This document shows, in pieces, positions 8,357 to 17,433 of a stretch of DNA of 64,000 bases (position 1 is its first letter; every line of letters starts with the position of its first letter). Source of the DNA: Hyphomicrobiales bacterium. GTDB taxonomy: Bacteria > Pseudomonadota > Alphaproteobacteria > Rhizobiales > Beijerinckiaceae. Under the pieces are notes generated by a model. It saw nothing but the letters and a program-made list of their open reading frames with translations. It made no database searches and had not been told where the DNA came from. The stretch covers positions 3,371,001-3,435,000 of the forward strand of contig CAKNFJ010000001.1 of the NCBI GenBank assembly GCA_930633495.1, given 5' to 3'. A program made the translations under genes and the position numbers.

Positions 8357-8809
8357 TCAGCCGGCCTCGTTGGGCGGCCAGTTCTGGGTCTTGATCCGGC
8401 TCGTCCATTCGAGGAAATCGGCGAGATCGTTGAGTTCCTGCTCGGTCAGGTTGAACTGCGGCATCTGGCGCCGGCCTTCGATCCCGGTCGGCTGTGCCGC
8501 CATCCAGGCCTTCAGGCTCTCGCGGGCGCCGGCCGCATCCTTGTCGCCGCCGTAGCGCTTCCAGACATTGCCGAGTTCGGGCGCGAAATAGGCGCCCTCG
8601 CCCAGCAGGGTGTGGCAGTTGATGCAGGAATTGCGCTCCCAGACATGCTTGCCCCGGGCGACGGCCGGCGAGAGCGTCGATTCATCGGTGGATTTGGTCC
8701 GCATGAACCAGTGGCTGTGGGCGGTGAGCCCGACGAAGATGGCGAAGAAGAAGATCGATCCGCCGTAGAAGACATTTCGGGCTCCCGCCTTTGTCAGACG
8801 TTCGGCCAT
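8357..8809 (-). CDS. norC: Nitric oxide reductase subunit C (cytochrome c)
   Basis: A 150-residue membrane-anchored monoheme cytochrome c that passes electrons from periplasmic cytochromes to NorB. One N-terminal anchor helix (residues about 14-32) is followed by the heme motif CINCH (62-66) and a likely axial methionine in RRQMPQF. The ATG at 8809 has GGAAGGGTGA upstream; a longer frame to 8875 lacks such a site. It is the first gene of norCBQD. A TTG-N8-CAA box at 8926-8939 lies upstream. Confidence 0.97.
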   Translation of the reverse strand: MAERLTKAGARNVFYGGSIFFFAIFVGLTAHSHWFMRTKSTDESTLSPAVARGKHVWERNSCINCHTLLGEGAYFAPELGNVWKRYGGDKDAAGARESLKAWMAAQPTGIEGRRQMPQFNLTEQELNDLADFLEWTSRIKTQNWPPNEAG

Positions 8810-8925
8810 GCGTTCACCCTTCCGTTGCGAGGGTCTGCGGGTGTGCCGGCGAGGCCGGCTCGTGAAACCCCGCATGCGGAGGGCAGGGGGCGAGCCGGTG
8901 ATAGCGAGCCGTTCGGGGGGCTTCT

Positions 8926-8939
8926 TTGCGCTTCGGCAA
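8926..8939. promoter_or_regulatory. NnrR/FNR-type box upstream of norC
   Basis: TTGCGCTTCGGCAA matches TTG-N8-CAA, and its TTGCG half-site resembles reported NnrR half-sites. It lies between norC (start 8809) and the 3' end of the regulator gene (8984), centred about 123 bases before norC. Binding is inferred. Confidence 0.55.
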
Positions 8940-8983
8940 ACAGGGACGATGCGGCTTTGCCGGTTGCCTCCCGCTGCCGCATT

Positions 8984-9691
8984 TCAGGCCGCGGCGCTGG
9001 CGTCCGCCACGGTCGCCAGGCGCATCAGCGCCGGGATGTCCCGGACCAGGAGCGTCCGCCGGCCGCCGGAAAGGACGCCCTGTCGCTCCCAGCGCGTGAG
9101 GATCCTGGACACGTTGTGCAGCGTCGTCCCGGTCTGCGCCGCTATATCCTGCCGCGACACGGGGAAGTCGATCCGGACCCCGCCCACCTCCTGCCGCCCG
9201 GCCTGATCGATCAGGCGCAAGATAGCGTGAGCGATGCGTCGGGAGACATCGAGGGCTGCGATCTCCACGAAGCGATCCTGCGCGTCGGAAAGCCGGCGTT
9301 CGAGGAGCTGGATCAGGCCGAGCGGCAGCCCGGGCATGTCGTGGACGAACTGGTGCCAGGAGCGGAGTGGCCAGACGGCGAGCGCGCAGTCGCTCAGGGC
9401 GATGGCGGTCGCGCTATGGCGTCTCGCATGGACGCTGCGGCCGAGGCCGAAGGGCTCTCCCGGATGAACGATCCGCAGGATCACGGGGCTGCGGCCCAGA
9501 TCGTCCCTGACGAGCTTGATGTGCCCGGACAGGCAGAGGAAGAAATCGCTCGCCGGCTCGCCCTGGATGAAGACGCGCTGTTCGGCGGCCAGGGTGGACG
9601 GAGACGCGGCGGCGGCGACGAGCTGCCGCTCGCGGGGCGTCAGCGCGGCGAAGACGGGTTGCCGGCGCAGAATGTCGAAGTCGATAGCCAT
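8984..9691 (-). CDS. nnrR: Crp/Fnr-family transcription regulator, NnrR-like
   Basis: A 235-residue regulator: cyclic-nucleotide-like sensor fold (residues about 15-105), dimer helix (about 112-145) and C-terminal winged helix-turn-helix (178-205, with recognition helix TTLHNVSRILTRWERQG). It lacks the N-terminal cysteine cluster of Fnr (only Cys53 and Cys102), so it is not an iron-sulfur oxygen sensor. NnrR/Dnr proteins sense NO, probably through heme. It sits between norC and nap, surrounded by TTG-N8-CAA boxes. I chose the ATG at 9691 (MAIDFDIL) because the upstream extension to 9808 is arginine-rich and unlike the family. The NnrR subfamily is likely but not proven. Confidence 0.85.
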   Translation of the reverse strand: MAIDFDILRRQPVFAALTPRERQLVAAAASPSTLAAEQRVFIQGEPASDFFLCLSGHIKLVRDDLGRSPVILRIVHPGEPFGLGRSVHARRHSATAIALSDCALAVWPLRSWHQFVHDMPGLPLGLIQLLERRLSDAQDRFVEIAALDVSRRIAHAILRLIDQAGRQEVGGVRIDFPVSRQDIAAQTGTTLHNVSRILTRWERQGVLSGGRRTLLVRDIPALMRLATVADASAAA

Positions 9692-9822
9692 GGCCGCTCG
9701 AACCGATGCGTGCCCACGCCGCAATGCGACGGTGGGCAGGGGCACCTCTGGAGAGGGGCGCCGTTCGTGCGAGCAAGAACGGCGCCATCGCCCGGCAATA
9801 GGCGGCATTCGGTGCGCCTTGT

Positions 9823-9836
9823 TTGCACTATGTCAA
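9823..9836. promoter_or_regulatory. NnrR/FNR-type box between the regulator and napE
   Basis: TTGCACTATGTCAA matches TTG-N8-CAA. It lies almost midway between the regulator start (9691) and napE (9969), so it could serve nap, the regulator, or both. The rest of the 277-base gap shows no gene. Confidence 0.55.
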
Positions 9837-9968
9837 AGACGGCAACGAAAGCGCGATGCGTGGGCCGGCGTTGAATAGACAAGCGGGCGCAAATCCATAT
9901 TCTCTTTCATCGATCTCTAATCTGACGGCGGCGCGCTATGTGAACGCCCGCTTGCGAAAGGACGAGAG

Positions 9969-10163
9969 ATGACGACCGAGACCGCGGGGACGAGCGGCCC
10001 GGAGGCCGCTCCCGACAAGCCGACGCGACGCGCCGAGGTCATGGCTTTCCTGATGCTGGCGATCCTGATCTGGCCGGTCGTCGCGGTCGGCGTCGTCGGC
10101 GGCTACGGTTTCCTCGTCTGGATGTTCCAGATCGTCCTCGGCCCGCCCGGTCCACCACGCTGA
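9969..10163 (+). CDS. napE: NapE, small membrane subunit of periplasmic nitrate reductase
   Basis: A 64-residue protein with one membrane helix (residues about 24-50, ending GGYGFLVWMFQIVLGPPGPP), typical of NapE. Its exact role in the Nap system is uncertain. AAGGACGAGAG precedes the ATG. It opens napEFDABC and is followed by napF after 10 bases. Confidence 0.92.
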   Translation: MTTETAGTSGPEAAPDKPTRRAEVMAFLMLAILIWPVVAVGVVGGYGFLVWMFQIVLGPPGPPR

Positions 10164-10173
10164 GGCGGCGACG

Positions 10174-10683
10174 ATGGAACGGACCCAGATCGATCGCGGG
10201 CGCCGCAATTTTCTGACCGGCCGGCGCCCACCGCTTCCGGACAGGGTGCGGCCGCCCTGGTCGCGGCCGGCATCGCTTGCCGCAGCGTGCAGCGGCTGTG
10301 GCGCCTGCGTCCCGGCTTGCCCGCAGCGGATCATCGTGTTCGACGCAGCCGGCTATCCCGCCGTGGATTTCGCCGCAGGGGAATGCAGTTTCTGTGGCGC
10401 CTGCGCGGATGCCTGTCCCGAACCGGTGTTCGATCGGCTGATCCCGGCCTTCGCCCATGTGGCGGCGGTCGGCGCGGAGTGCTTCGCCCGTCGCGGCATC
10501 ATCTGCCAGAGCTGCGGCGATGCCTGTCCCGAAACGGCGATCCGCTTCCGGCTCCGGCTCGGCGGGCCGGCCTTGCCCGAGATCGCGGAGGATCTCTGCA
10601 CGGGCTGCGGCGCCTGCATCGCGAGCTGCCCGACGCAGGCCGTCACCGCCGTACCGCGTGCCGTGGAGGCCGCCCATGGCTGA
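10174..10683 (+). CDS. napF: NapF ferredoxin-like maturation protein
   Basis: A 169-residue cytoplasmic iron-sulfur protein that helps load the iron-sulfur cluster of NapA before export. Three full 4Fe-4S motifs are seen: Cys39/42/45/49 (CSGCGACVPAC), Cys71/74/77/81 (CSFCGACADAC) and Cys142/145/148/152 (CTGCGACIASC). A fourth, shorter set is Cys111/114/118 (CQSCGDAC), perhaps completed by Cys103. NapF usually binds three or four clusters. Its stop overlaps napD by eight bases. Confidence 0.94.
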   Translation: MERTQIDRGRRNFLTGRRPPLPDRVRPPWSRPASLAAACSGCGACVPACPQRIIVFDAAGYPAVDFAAGECSFCGACADACPEPVFDRLIPAFAHVAAVGAECFARRGIICQSCGDACPETAIRFRLRLGGPALPEIAEDLCTGCGACIASCPTQAVTAVPRAVEAAHG

Positions 10684-10963
10684 GCGCTCGGGTCAGCGGC
10701 TGCATCATATTTCGAGCGCCGTCGTCTCGGCCCTGCCGGCACGCGTCGATGCCGTGCTCGCCCATCTCGGGGCGATGCCCGAAACGGAGGTGCACCGGGT
10801 GGAGAACGGCAAGATCGTGATCGTGCTCGAAGGGCCGAGCACCGGCGTGCTCGGCGACCGGCTCGCGGCCATCAGCCTGATCGACGGCGTGCTCTCGGCC
10901 AACATGGTGTTCGAGCAGGTCGAAGATCTCGAAAACCTCGACGACCCTGGAGTAGACCCATGA
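10676..10963 (+). CDS. napD: NapD, NapA signal-peptide chaperone
   Basis: A 95-residue cytoplasmic chaperone that binds the Tat signal of NapA and delays export until the cofactor is loaded. It has the family pattern: [22 protein letters not shown] near the N-terminus, then [11 protein letters not shown] and [18 protein letters not shown]. The ATG at 10676 lies inside the end of napF, and its stop overlaps the napA start as ATGA, showing tight coupling along the operon. Confidence 0.94.
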   Translation: MAERSGQRLHHISSAVVSALPARVDAVLAHLGAMPETEVHRVENGKIVIVLEGPSTGVLGDRLAAISLIDGVLSANMVFEQVEDLENLDDPGVDP

Positions 10964-13455
10964 CCCTGTCCCGTCGCGAGATGCTGAAGGCACAGGCGGC
11001 CGGCGTCGCCGCGCTTGCCGCCAATATGAGCGTTCCGGTGGAGGCTCAGCCGGTCACCGGGGGCGTCGACAGCCTGCAGATCAAATGGTCGAAGGCGCCG
11101 TGCCGCTTCTGCGGCACGGGTTGCGGCGTCATGGTCGGCGTCAAGGAAGGGCGCGTCATCGCCACCCATGGCGACATGAAGGCCGAGGTCAATCGCGGTC
11201 TCAACTGCGTCAAGGGCTATTTCCTCTCCAAGATCATGTACGGCAGCGACCGGCTGACCCGGCCCCTGCTGCGCAAGAAGAACGGCGTCTACGCCAAGGA
11301 CGGCGAGTTCACCCCGGTCTCCTGGGACGAAGCCTTCGACACCATGGCGGCAAAGGCCAAGGCGACGCTCAAGGCGAAGGGGCCAACGGCGCTCGGCATG
11401 TTCGGCTCCGGCCAATGGACGATCTGGGAAGGCTATGCGGCGACTAAGCTGATGCGCGCCGGCTTCCGCTCGAACAATCTCGACCCCAATGCCCGCCACT
11501 GCATGGCCTCGGCGGCCTTCGCCTTCATGCGGACCTTCGGCATGGACGAGCCGATGGGGGTCTATGACGACATCGAGGCCACCGACGCCTTCGTGCTCTG
11601 GGGCTCGAACATGGCGGAGATGCACCCGATCCTGTGGACCCGGGTGGCGGACCGCCGCCTCGGCCATCCGCATGTCAAGGTCGCGGTGCTCTCGACCTTT
11701 ACCCATCGCAGCGCCGATCTCGCCGACATCCCGATCGTGTTCAAGCCCGGCACCGATCTGGCGATCCTCAACTACATCGCCAACCACATCATCACGACGG
11801 GGCGGGTCAACAAGGATTTCGTCGGCAAGCACACCACCTTCGTGAAGGGCGCGACCGAGATCGGCTATGGCCTGCGGCCCGACGATCCGCGCGAGGTCAA
11901 GGCGCGCAAGGCCGCGGATGTCACCGCGACGACCCCGATCGACTTCGAGGCCTACGCGGCCTTCGTCAAGGATTACACGCTGGAGAAGGTCTCCGAGCTC
12001 ACCGGCGTCGAGCCCGGCTTCCTGCAGCAGCTCGCTGAGCTCTATGCCGACCCCAAGCGCAAGGTCGTCTCGTTCTGGACGATGGGCTTCAACCAGCATG
12101 TCCGCGGCGTCTGGGCGAACCAGCTCGTCTACAACCTGCATCTGCTGACCGGGAAGATTTCCGAGCCGGGCAACAGCCCGTTCTCGCTGACGGGGCAACC
12201 CTCGGCCTGCGGCACGGCCCGCGAGGTCGGCACCTTCGCCCACCGCCTGCCGGCCGACATGACGGTGGTGAATCCAGAGCATCGCAAGCATGCCGAGGAG
12301 ATCTGGCGGGTCCCCGCTGGCCTCATTCCGGACAAGCCCGGCTATCATGCGGTCGAGCAGGACCGCATGCTCAAGGACGGCAAGCTCAATTTCTACTGGA
12401 TCCAGGTCAACAACAACCTGCAGGCGGCGCCGAACAACAGCAACGAGACTCTGCCCGGCTACCGCAACCCCGAGAATTTCGTCGTGGTGTCGGATGCCTA
12501 TCCAACGGTGACCGCGATGGCCGCCGACCTGATCCTGCCCGCCGCGATGTGGGTCGAGAAGGAGGGGGCCTATGGCAATGCCGAGCGGCGCACGCATTTC
12601 TGGCACCAGCTCGTCGACGCGCCCGGCGAGGCGCGCTCCGATCTCTGGCAGCTGATGGAGTTTTCGAAGCGCTTCACCACGGACGAGGTCTGGCCGGCGG
12701 AGATTCTCGACGCCAATCCCAATTTTCGCGGCAAGACGCTGTTCGACGTGCTCTACCGCAACGGGAACGTCGACCGATATGCGGCGAGCGAGATCGACCC
12801 GGCCTACAACAACGTCGAGGCCAAGCATTTCGGCTTCTACGTCCAGAAGGGCCTGTTCGAGGAATATGCCAGCTTCGGGCGCGGCCATGGCCACGATCTG
12901 GCGCCCTTCGACACCTATCATCAGGTCCGCGGGCTGCGCTGGCCGGTGGTCGACGGCAAGGAGACGCTCTGGCGCTATCGCGAGGGGTTCGATCCCTATG
13001 TGAAAGCCGGAAGAGGCGTCGAGTTCTACGGCAACAAGGACGGCAAGGCGCGCATCATCGCGGTGCCCTATGAGCCGCCGGCCGAAAGCCCGGACAATGA
13101 ATACGACCTCTGGCTGGTGACCGGCCGCGTGCTGGAACACTGGCATTCGGGCTCGATGACGATGCGCGTGCCCGAGCTGTTCAAGGCCTTCCCCGGCGCG
13201 CGCTGCTTCATGCATCCCGAGGATGCGCGCAAGCGCGGGCTCAACCAGGGCGCCGAGATCCGGCTGATCTCCCGCCGGGGCGAGATGCGCACCCGCGTCG
13301 AGACGCGCGGGCGCAACCGCCCGCCGGCCGGCGTCGTCTTCGTGCCTTGGTTCGACGCCAGCCAGCTCATCAACAAAGCCACTCTCGACGCGACGGATCC
13401 CATCTCCAAACAAACGGATTTCAAGAAATGCGCGGTCAAGATCGTAGCGGTCTGA
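10960..13455 (+). CDS. napA: Periplasmic nitrate reductase catalytic subunit NapA
   Basis: An 831-residue molybdenum enzyme that reduces nitrate to nitrite in the periplasm. The N-terminus is a twin-arginine signal (SRREMLK, residues 4-10). The 4Fe-4S ligands are Cys48, Cys51, Cys55 and Cys83. The expected molybdenum ligand is Cys181 (NARHCMASA). The C-terminus carries the molybdopterin-binding domain ([12 protein letters not shown]). Length is standard for NapA. The start is coupled to napD by ATGA. Confidence 0.98.
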   Translation: MTLSRREMLKAQAAGVAALAANMSVPVEAQPVTGGVDSLQIKWSKAPCRFCGTGCGVMVGVKEGRVIATHGDMKAEVNRGLNCVKGYFLSKIMYGSDRLTRPLLRKKNGVYAKDGEFTPVSWDEAFDTMAAKAKATLKAKGPTALGMFGSGQWTIWEGYAATKLMRAGFRSNNLDPNARHCMASAAFAFMRTFGMDEPMGVYDDIEATDAFVLWGSNMAEMHPILWTRVADRRLGHPHVKVAVLSTFTHRSADLADIPIVFKPGTDLAILNYIANHIITTGRVNKDFVGKHTTFVKGATEIGYGLRPDDPREVKARKAADVTATTPIDFEAYAAFVKDYTLEKVSELTGVEPGFLQQLAELYADPKRKVVSFWTMGFNQHVRGVWANQLVYNLHLLTGKISEPGNSPFSLTGQPSACGTAREVGTFAHRLPADMTVVNPEHRKHAEEIWRVPAGLIPDKPGYHAVEQDRMLKDGKLNFYWIQVNNNLQAAPNNSNETLPGYRNPENFVVVSDAYPTVTAMAADLILPAAMWVEKEGAYGNAERRTHFWHQLVDAPGEARSDLWQLMEFSKRFTTDEVWPAEILDANPNFRGKTLFDVLYRNGNVDRYAASEIDPAYNNVEAKHFGFYVQKGLFEEYASFGRGHGHDLAPFDTYHQVRGLRWPVVDGKETLWRYREGFDPYVKAGRGVEFYGNKDGKARIIAVPYEPPAESPDNEYDLWLVTGRVLEHWHSGSMTMRVPELFKAFPGARCFMHPEDARKRGLNQGAEIRLISRRGEMRTRVETRGRNRPPAGVVFVPWFDASQLINKATLDATDPISKQTDFKKCAVKIVAV

Positions 13456-13460
13456 GCCTG

Positions 13461-13928
13461 ATGCGCTCCTGGACCGTCCTCGGGGCTGCGCTGGCAGCCC
13501 TCGTCGTCCTCAGTATCGGCGCCGCCTCGCAGGAGGGCGGCCCGATCAGGATCATCCCGCGCCTCACGGGCGCCACGCCGCTGTTCTCGCTGCAGCCGGT
13601 TCCGCCGCTCGACCGGCCGATCGTCGACGACGTCCGGCGCATGCGCAACTGGCCGGAACAGCCCCCGATCATTCCGCACGCCATCGACGGCTATCAGCTG
13701 ACGCTGAACACGAACCGCTGCATGGATTGCCACAAGCGCGAGTTCACCGAAGGGTCCGGCGCGCCGATGATCAGCATCACCCATTTCCAGGATCGGGACG
13801 GGCAGGTGCTCTCGGACGTGACCCCGCGGCGCTACTTCTGCACGGCCTGCCATGTCCAGCAGACCGATGCCCGCGCGCTGGTGCCGAACCTGTTCCAGGA
13901 CGCGAACGCCATTGGCCGCAAGCCGTAA
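13461..13928 (+). CDS. napB: NapB diheme cytochrome c
   Basis: A 155-residue periplasmic electron donor to NapA. The signal peptide is MRSWTVLGAALAALVVLSIG with cleavage likely near AAS. Heme motifs are CMDCH (87-91) and CTACH (127-131). The ATG at 13461 puts the signal peptide at the N-terminus; an ATG at 13428 inside napA would add eleven residues in front of it. Five bases separate it from the napA stop and 12 from napC. Confidence 0.95.
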   Translation: MRSWTVLGAALAALVVLSIGAASQEGGPIRIIPRLTGATPLFSLQPVPPLDRPIVDDVRRMRNWPEQPPIIPHAIDGYQLTLNTNRCMDCHKREFTEGSGAPMISITHFQDRDGQVLSDVTPRRYFCTACHVQQTDARALVPNLFQDANAIGRKP

Positions 13929-13940
13929 CGAGATGCCGAC

Positions 13941-14654
13941 ATGGGAAAGCTGAAGACGCTGTTCCTTCTCCTCTGGGGCTGGGTCGTCCGGTTCTGGCGC
14001 ATCATCAGCCGGCCGAGCGCCTATCTGCCGCTCGGCTTCCTGACGCTCGGCGGTTTCGTCGGCGGCGTGCTCTTCTGGGGCGGGTTCAACACGGCGCTCG
14101 AGATCACCAACACCGAGAAATTCTGCACCTCCTGTCACGAGATGCGCGACAACGTCTATCAGGAGCTGCAGTCGACGATTCACTTCTCGAACCGCTCGGG
14201 CGTGCGCGCGACCTGCCCGGATTGCCATGTGCCGCACAACTGGACGGACAAGATCGCCCGCAAAATGCAGGCGTCCAAGGAGGTCTGGGGCAAGATCTTC
14301 GGCACGATCTCGACGCGCGAGAAATTCCTGAATCATCGCCTCGAACTCGCCAAGCACGAATGGGCGCGGCTGAAGGCCAACGATTCGCTCGAATGCCGTA
14401 ACTGCCATTCCGCCGCGGCGATGGACTTTACGCGGCAGACGCGCCGGGCGGCCGAAATCCACGGCCGCTTCCTGATCACGGGGGAGAAGACCTGCATCGA
14501 TTGCCACAAGGGCATCGCCCATCTGCTGCCGGACATGAGGGGAATCGAGCCGGGCTGGAAGGACGCGCCGGAACTGCAGGGCAAGGGCAGCGCATCCTGG
14601 CACGGACCGGAGGGGGCCGTTCGCACCTATCTGGCCGAGATCGACAAGCGCTGA
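13941..14654 (+). CDS. napC: NapC tetraheme quinol dehydrogenase
   Basis: A 237-residue NapC/NirT-family membrane cytochrome that oxidises quinol and feeds NapB/NapA. One anchor helix (residues about 28-48) is followed by four heme motifs: CTSCH (62-66), CPDCH (92-96), CRNCH (152-156) and CIDCH (185-189). It is the last gene of napEFDABC; no napG/H is present, so NapC is the expected electron route. The 200-base gap before ccoN shows no exact TTG-N8-CAA box. Confidence 0.97.
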   Translation: MGKLKTLFLLLWGWVVRFWRIISRPSAYLPLGFLTLGGFVGGVLFWGGFNTALEITNTEKFCTSCHEMRDNVYQELQSTIHFSNRSGVRATCPDCHVPHNWTDKIARKMQASKEVWGKIFGTISTREKFLNHRLELAKHEWARLKANDSLECRNCHSAAAMDFTRQTRRAAEIHGRFLITGEKTCIDCHKGIAHLLPDMRGIEPGWKDAPELQGKGSASWHGPEGAVRTYLAEIDKR

Positions 14655-14854
14655 GGTGTTGCCGGTGAGGTAGTGCGGACGCGCTCAAGCGGGCGGCGGC
14701 GCCTATGGCAATTTGTCCGATCCCGCCTGCCGGAAAATTGGGTATTTGAGATGATGCTTTTGTGCCATACCGGCAATGGTGACGTGAAGCCGTCGTTGGC
14801 GCATGTTTCCGAAGGGCCTGAGGCGAGGCCTGTTCGCCACGGGAAAGGTGAGCG

Positions 14855-16516
14855 ATGATTGCGACACTCACGGTCGAAGAACGTCAGCGCGCCATCGCCG
14901 TCTCGGCTTTCCTGGCATTTTGCGGGCTGCTCATGGCGATCGGCGGGCGCGACGACCTGCTCGGCGCCCATGGCGTGATCGTCCTCCTGTTCGGCCTGGC
15001 CGGCGTCGGGCTCGTCCTGTCGAAATATTTCGAGCCGGAACCCTCGGACGAGCGGCTGTCGCGCTATTACGACGACCCGACCAAGGTCGGCATCGTGCTC
15101 TCGCTGGGCTGGGCGGTTGTCGGCATGTTCTTCGGCGTCTGGGTCGCGGCCTTGCTGGCCTGGCCCGACCTGACCTTCGATGCCGGCTGGGCGAGCTTCG
15201 GCCGCATCCGCCCGGTGCATACCTCGGGCGTGATCTTCGGCTTCGGCGGCAACGCCCTGATCGCGACCTCGTTCCACGTGCTGCAGCGGACGACGCGGGC
15301 GCGCCTGCCGGATCAGTTCAGCCCGTGGTTCGTGCTCCTCGGCTACAATTTGTTCTGCGTGATCGCGGCCAGCGGCTACCTGATGGGCGTGACGCAGTCC
15401 AAGGAATATGCCGAGCCGGAATGGTATGCCGATATCTGGCTGGTGGTCGTGTGGGTCGTCTATTTCCTGATCTACATCCGCACGCTGCAGCGGCGGAAGG
15501 AACCGCATATCTACGTCGCCAACTGGTACTACATGGCCTTCATCCTGGTCGTGGCGGTGCTGCACATCGTCAACAACCTGGCGGTGCCGGTGTCCTGGGG
15601 GCAGGCCAAGAGCTATTCGCTGTTCTCGGGCGTGCAGGATGCGATGACGCAGTGGTGGTATGGCCACAACGCGGTCGCCTTCTTCCTGACCTCCGGCTTC
15701 CTCGGGATGATGTACTACTACCTGCCCAAGCGGGCCGGGCGGCCGATCTTCTCCTACAGGCTGTCGATCATCAGCTTCTGGGGCATCACCTTCATGTATA
15801 TGTGGGCGGGCTCGCACCACCTGCACTACACGGCGCTGCCGCAATGGGTGCAGACGCTGGGCATGACCTTCTCGGTCGTGCTGCTGGTGCCGTCCTGGGC
15901 CTCGGCGGGCAATGCGCTCGCGACGCTCAACGGGGCGTGGGACAAGGTCCGCGACGACGCCACCCTGCGCTTCATGATGGTCGCCGCCGTGTTCTACGGG
16001 CTTTCGACCTTCGAGGGCTCGTTCATGGCGATCAGGGCCGTCAACTCGCTCTCGCACTACACCGACTGGACCGTCGGCCATGTCCATGCCGGCGCGCTCG
16101 GCTGGGTGGCGATGATCACCTTCGGCTCGCTCTACGCGCTGGTGCCGTGGATGTGGAAGGTCGAGCGCATGTATTCGCCCAAGCTGATCGAGGTGCATTT
16201 CTGGCTCGCGCTGGCCGGGACCGTCATCTACGTCTTCGCGATGTGGAACTCGGGCATCATCCAGGGCCTGATGTGGCGCACCTATAACGACAGCGGCACG
16301 CTGGCCTTCTCATTCATCGACAGCGTGGTCGCGATGCATCCCTATTACATCGCGCGGACGGTCGGCGGGTTGCTGTTCCTGATCGGCGCGATCGTTGCGG
16401 CCTACAATGTCTGGATGACGATCCGCATGGCGCGCGCGACGGAGCCGGCCGGTTCCACCGAGGCCGATCTTCCGGTTCTTCAAGGCGCCGGTGCGGCCCT
16501 GCAGGCGGGAGAGTGA
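14855..16516 (+). CDS. ccoN: cbb3-type cytochrome c oxidase subunit I
   Basis: The 553-residue catalytic subunit of the high-affinity cbb3 oxidase, which reduces oxygen at very low concentration. It has about fourteen helices. Metal ligands are seen in RPVHTSGVIFGFGGN (His122), WWYGHNAVAFF and GSHHLHYTALP for CuB, and HVHAGALGW for the hemes. AAAGGTGAG precedes the ATG at 14855. It heads ccoNOQP; ccoO follows after four bases. Confidence 0.97.
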   Translation: MIATLTVEERQRAIAVSAFLAFCGLLMAIGGRDDLLGAHGVIVLLFGLAGVGLVLSKYFEPEPSDERLSRYYDDPTKVGIVLSLGWAVVGMFFGVWVAALLAWPDLTFDAGWASFGRIRPVHTSGVIFGFGGNALIATSFHVLQRTTRARLPDQFSPWFVLLGYNLFCVIAASGYLMGVTQSKEYAEPEWYADIWLVVVWVVYFLIYIRTLQRRKEPHIYVANWYYMAFILVVAVLHIVNNLAVPVSWGQAKSYSLFSGVQDAMTQWWYGHNAVAFFLTSGFLGMMYYYLPKRAGRPIFSYRLSIISFWGITFMYMWAGSHHLHYTALPQWVQTLGMTFSVVLLVPSWASAGNALATLNGAWDKVRDDATLRFMMVAAVFYGLSTFEGSFMAIRAVNSLSHYTDWTVGHVHAGALGWVAMITFGSLYALVPWMWKVERMYSPKLIEVHFWLALAGTVIYVFAMWNSGIIQGLMWRTYNDSGTLAFSFIDSVVAMHPYYIARTVGGLLFLIGAIVAAYNVWMTIRMARATEPAGSTEADLPVLQGAGAALQAGE

Positions 16517-16520
16517 GCCG

Positions 16521-17255
16521 ATGCGCGAGTTCTTCCACCGCAAGCTCGAGCGCAACGCCATCGGCTTCGTGCTCGCCATCATCGGCGTCTCGGCGATCGG
16601 CGGCTTCGTCGAGATCGCGCCGCTCTTCACCATCCACGAGACGGTGGAGAAGGCGCCCGACATGCGCGTCTACACGCCGCTGGAGGTGGCCGGGCGCAAC
16701 ATCTACATCCGCGAGGGCTGCTATGCCTGCCACAGCCAGATGATCCGGACGCTACGCGACGAGGTCGAGCGCTACGGGCCGTATTCGCTGGCGGTGGAGT
16801 CGAAATACGACCACCCCATGCTCTGGGGCTCGAAGCGTACGGGGCCGGACATTGCCCGCCTCGGCGGCAAATATTCGGATGCCTGGCACGTCGCGCATCT
16901 CGTCAACCCGCGCGATGTCGTGCCGCAGTCGGTGATGCCGAAATATGGCTGGCTCATGCGCAACGAGCTGAAGACGGAAGATCTCGGCCGCCATCTCGCC
17001 GCTCAGCGCGCGGTCGGCGTGCCCTACACCGATGCGATGATTGCGAACGCGCCAGCCGATGCCTATGGGCAGGCGAGCCCCGACAGTCCCTATGCGAGCG
17101 GCGTCACCGAGCGCTACGGCGAGGCCACCAACATGCGGGCTTTCGACGGCGAGCCGGGCCGGCTGACCGAGATGGATGCGGTGGTCGCCTATCTCCAGGT
17201 TCTCGGCCGCTTGACCGATGCGGCGCATCGGCAGGCTGCGGCTACGGGGCAGTGA
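16521..17255 (+). CDS. ccoO: cbb3 oxidase monoheme subunit CcoO
   Basis: A 244-residue membrane-anchored cytochrome c that relays electrons from CcoP to CcoN. One N-terminal helix (about 13-33) is followed by GRNIYIREGCYACHSQMIR with heme motif CYACH (67-71), and a likely axial methionine in PQSVMPKYGW. I chose the ATG at 16521 (MREFFHRKLE), which is typical of the family; the frame opens 30 bases earlier inside ccoN. Confidence 0.96.
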   Translation: MREFFHRKLERNAIGFVLAIIGVSAIGGFVEIAPLFTIHETVEKAPDMRVYTPLEVAGRNIYIREGCYACHSQMIRTLRDEVERYGPYSLAVESKYDHPMLWGSKRTGPDIARLGGKYSDAWHVAHLVNPRDVVPQSVMPKYGWLMRNELKTEDLGRHLAAQRAVGVPYTDAMIANAPADAYGQASPDSPYASGVTERYGEATNMRAFDGEPGRLTEMDAVVAYLQVLGRLTDAAHRQAAATGQ

Positions 17256-17259
17256 GACG

Positions 17260-17430
17260 ATGGACCTCGATCACGGATCGCTGGTCGGCTTCGCCAAGAG
17301 CTGGGGGCTGTTCTACCTGATCGTGCTCGCGGCCGGCGTGCTGGTTTACGCGCTGTGGCCATCGAACCGGGCGCGCTTCGACCGCGCCAAGAACAGCATT
17401 CTCGACAAGGACGACAGGCCGGGGGACTGA
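17260..17430 (+). CDS. ccoQ: cbb3 oxidase small subunit CcoQ
   Basis: A 56-residue single-helix protein (helix about residues 12-30, GLFYLIVLAAGVLVYALWP) that stabilises the cbb3 complex. The WPSNRARFDRAKNSIL motif after the helix is typical. The ATG at 17260 follows ccoO by four bases, and ccoP follows by three. Confidence 0.92.
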   Translation: MDLDHGSLVGFAKSWGLFYLIVLAAGVLVYALWPSNRARFDRAKNSILDKDDRPGD

Positions 17431-17433
17431 GCG

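Noticed and set aside
6529..8394. 621-codon plus-strand open frame opposite norQ, norB and norC
   Set aside because: It is a GC-driven antisense shadow: the translation is low-complexity (His/Glu/Arg-rich) and the minus strand codes three clear Nor proteins.
10705..13413. 902-codon minus-strand open frame opposite napD and napA
   Set aside because: Antisense shadow of napA caused by high GC3; no domain is recognisable.
14655..14854. Search for a FixK/Fnr box before ccoN
   Set aside because: No TTG-N8-CAA or TTGAT-N4-ATCAA match is seen; oxygen control of cco by this regulator is not supported from sequence.
14627..16198. 523-codon minus-strand frame opposite ccoN
   Set aside because: Shadow of ccoN; His/Arg/Asp-rich translation with no family pattern.
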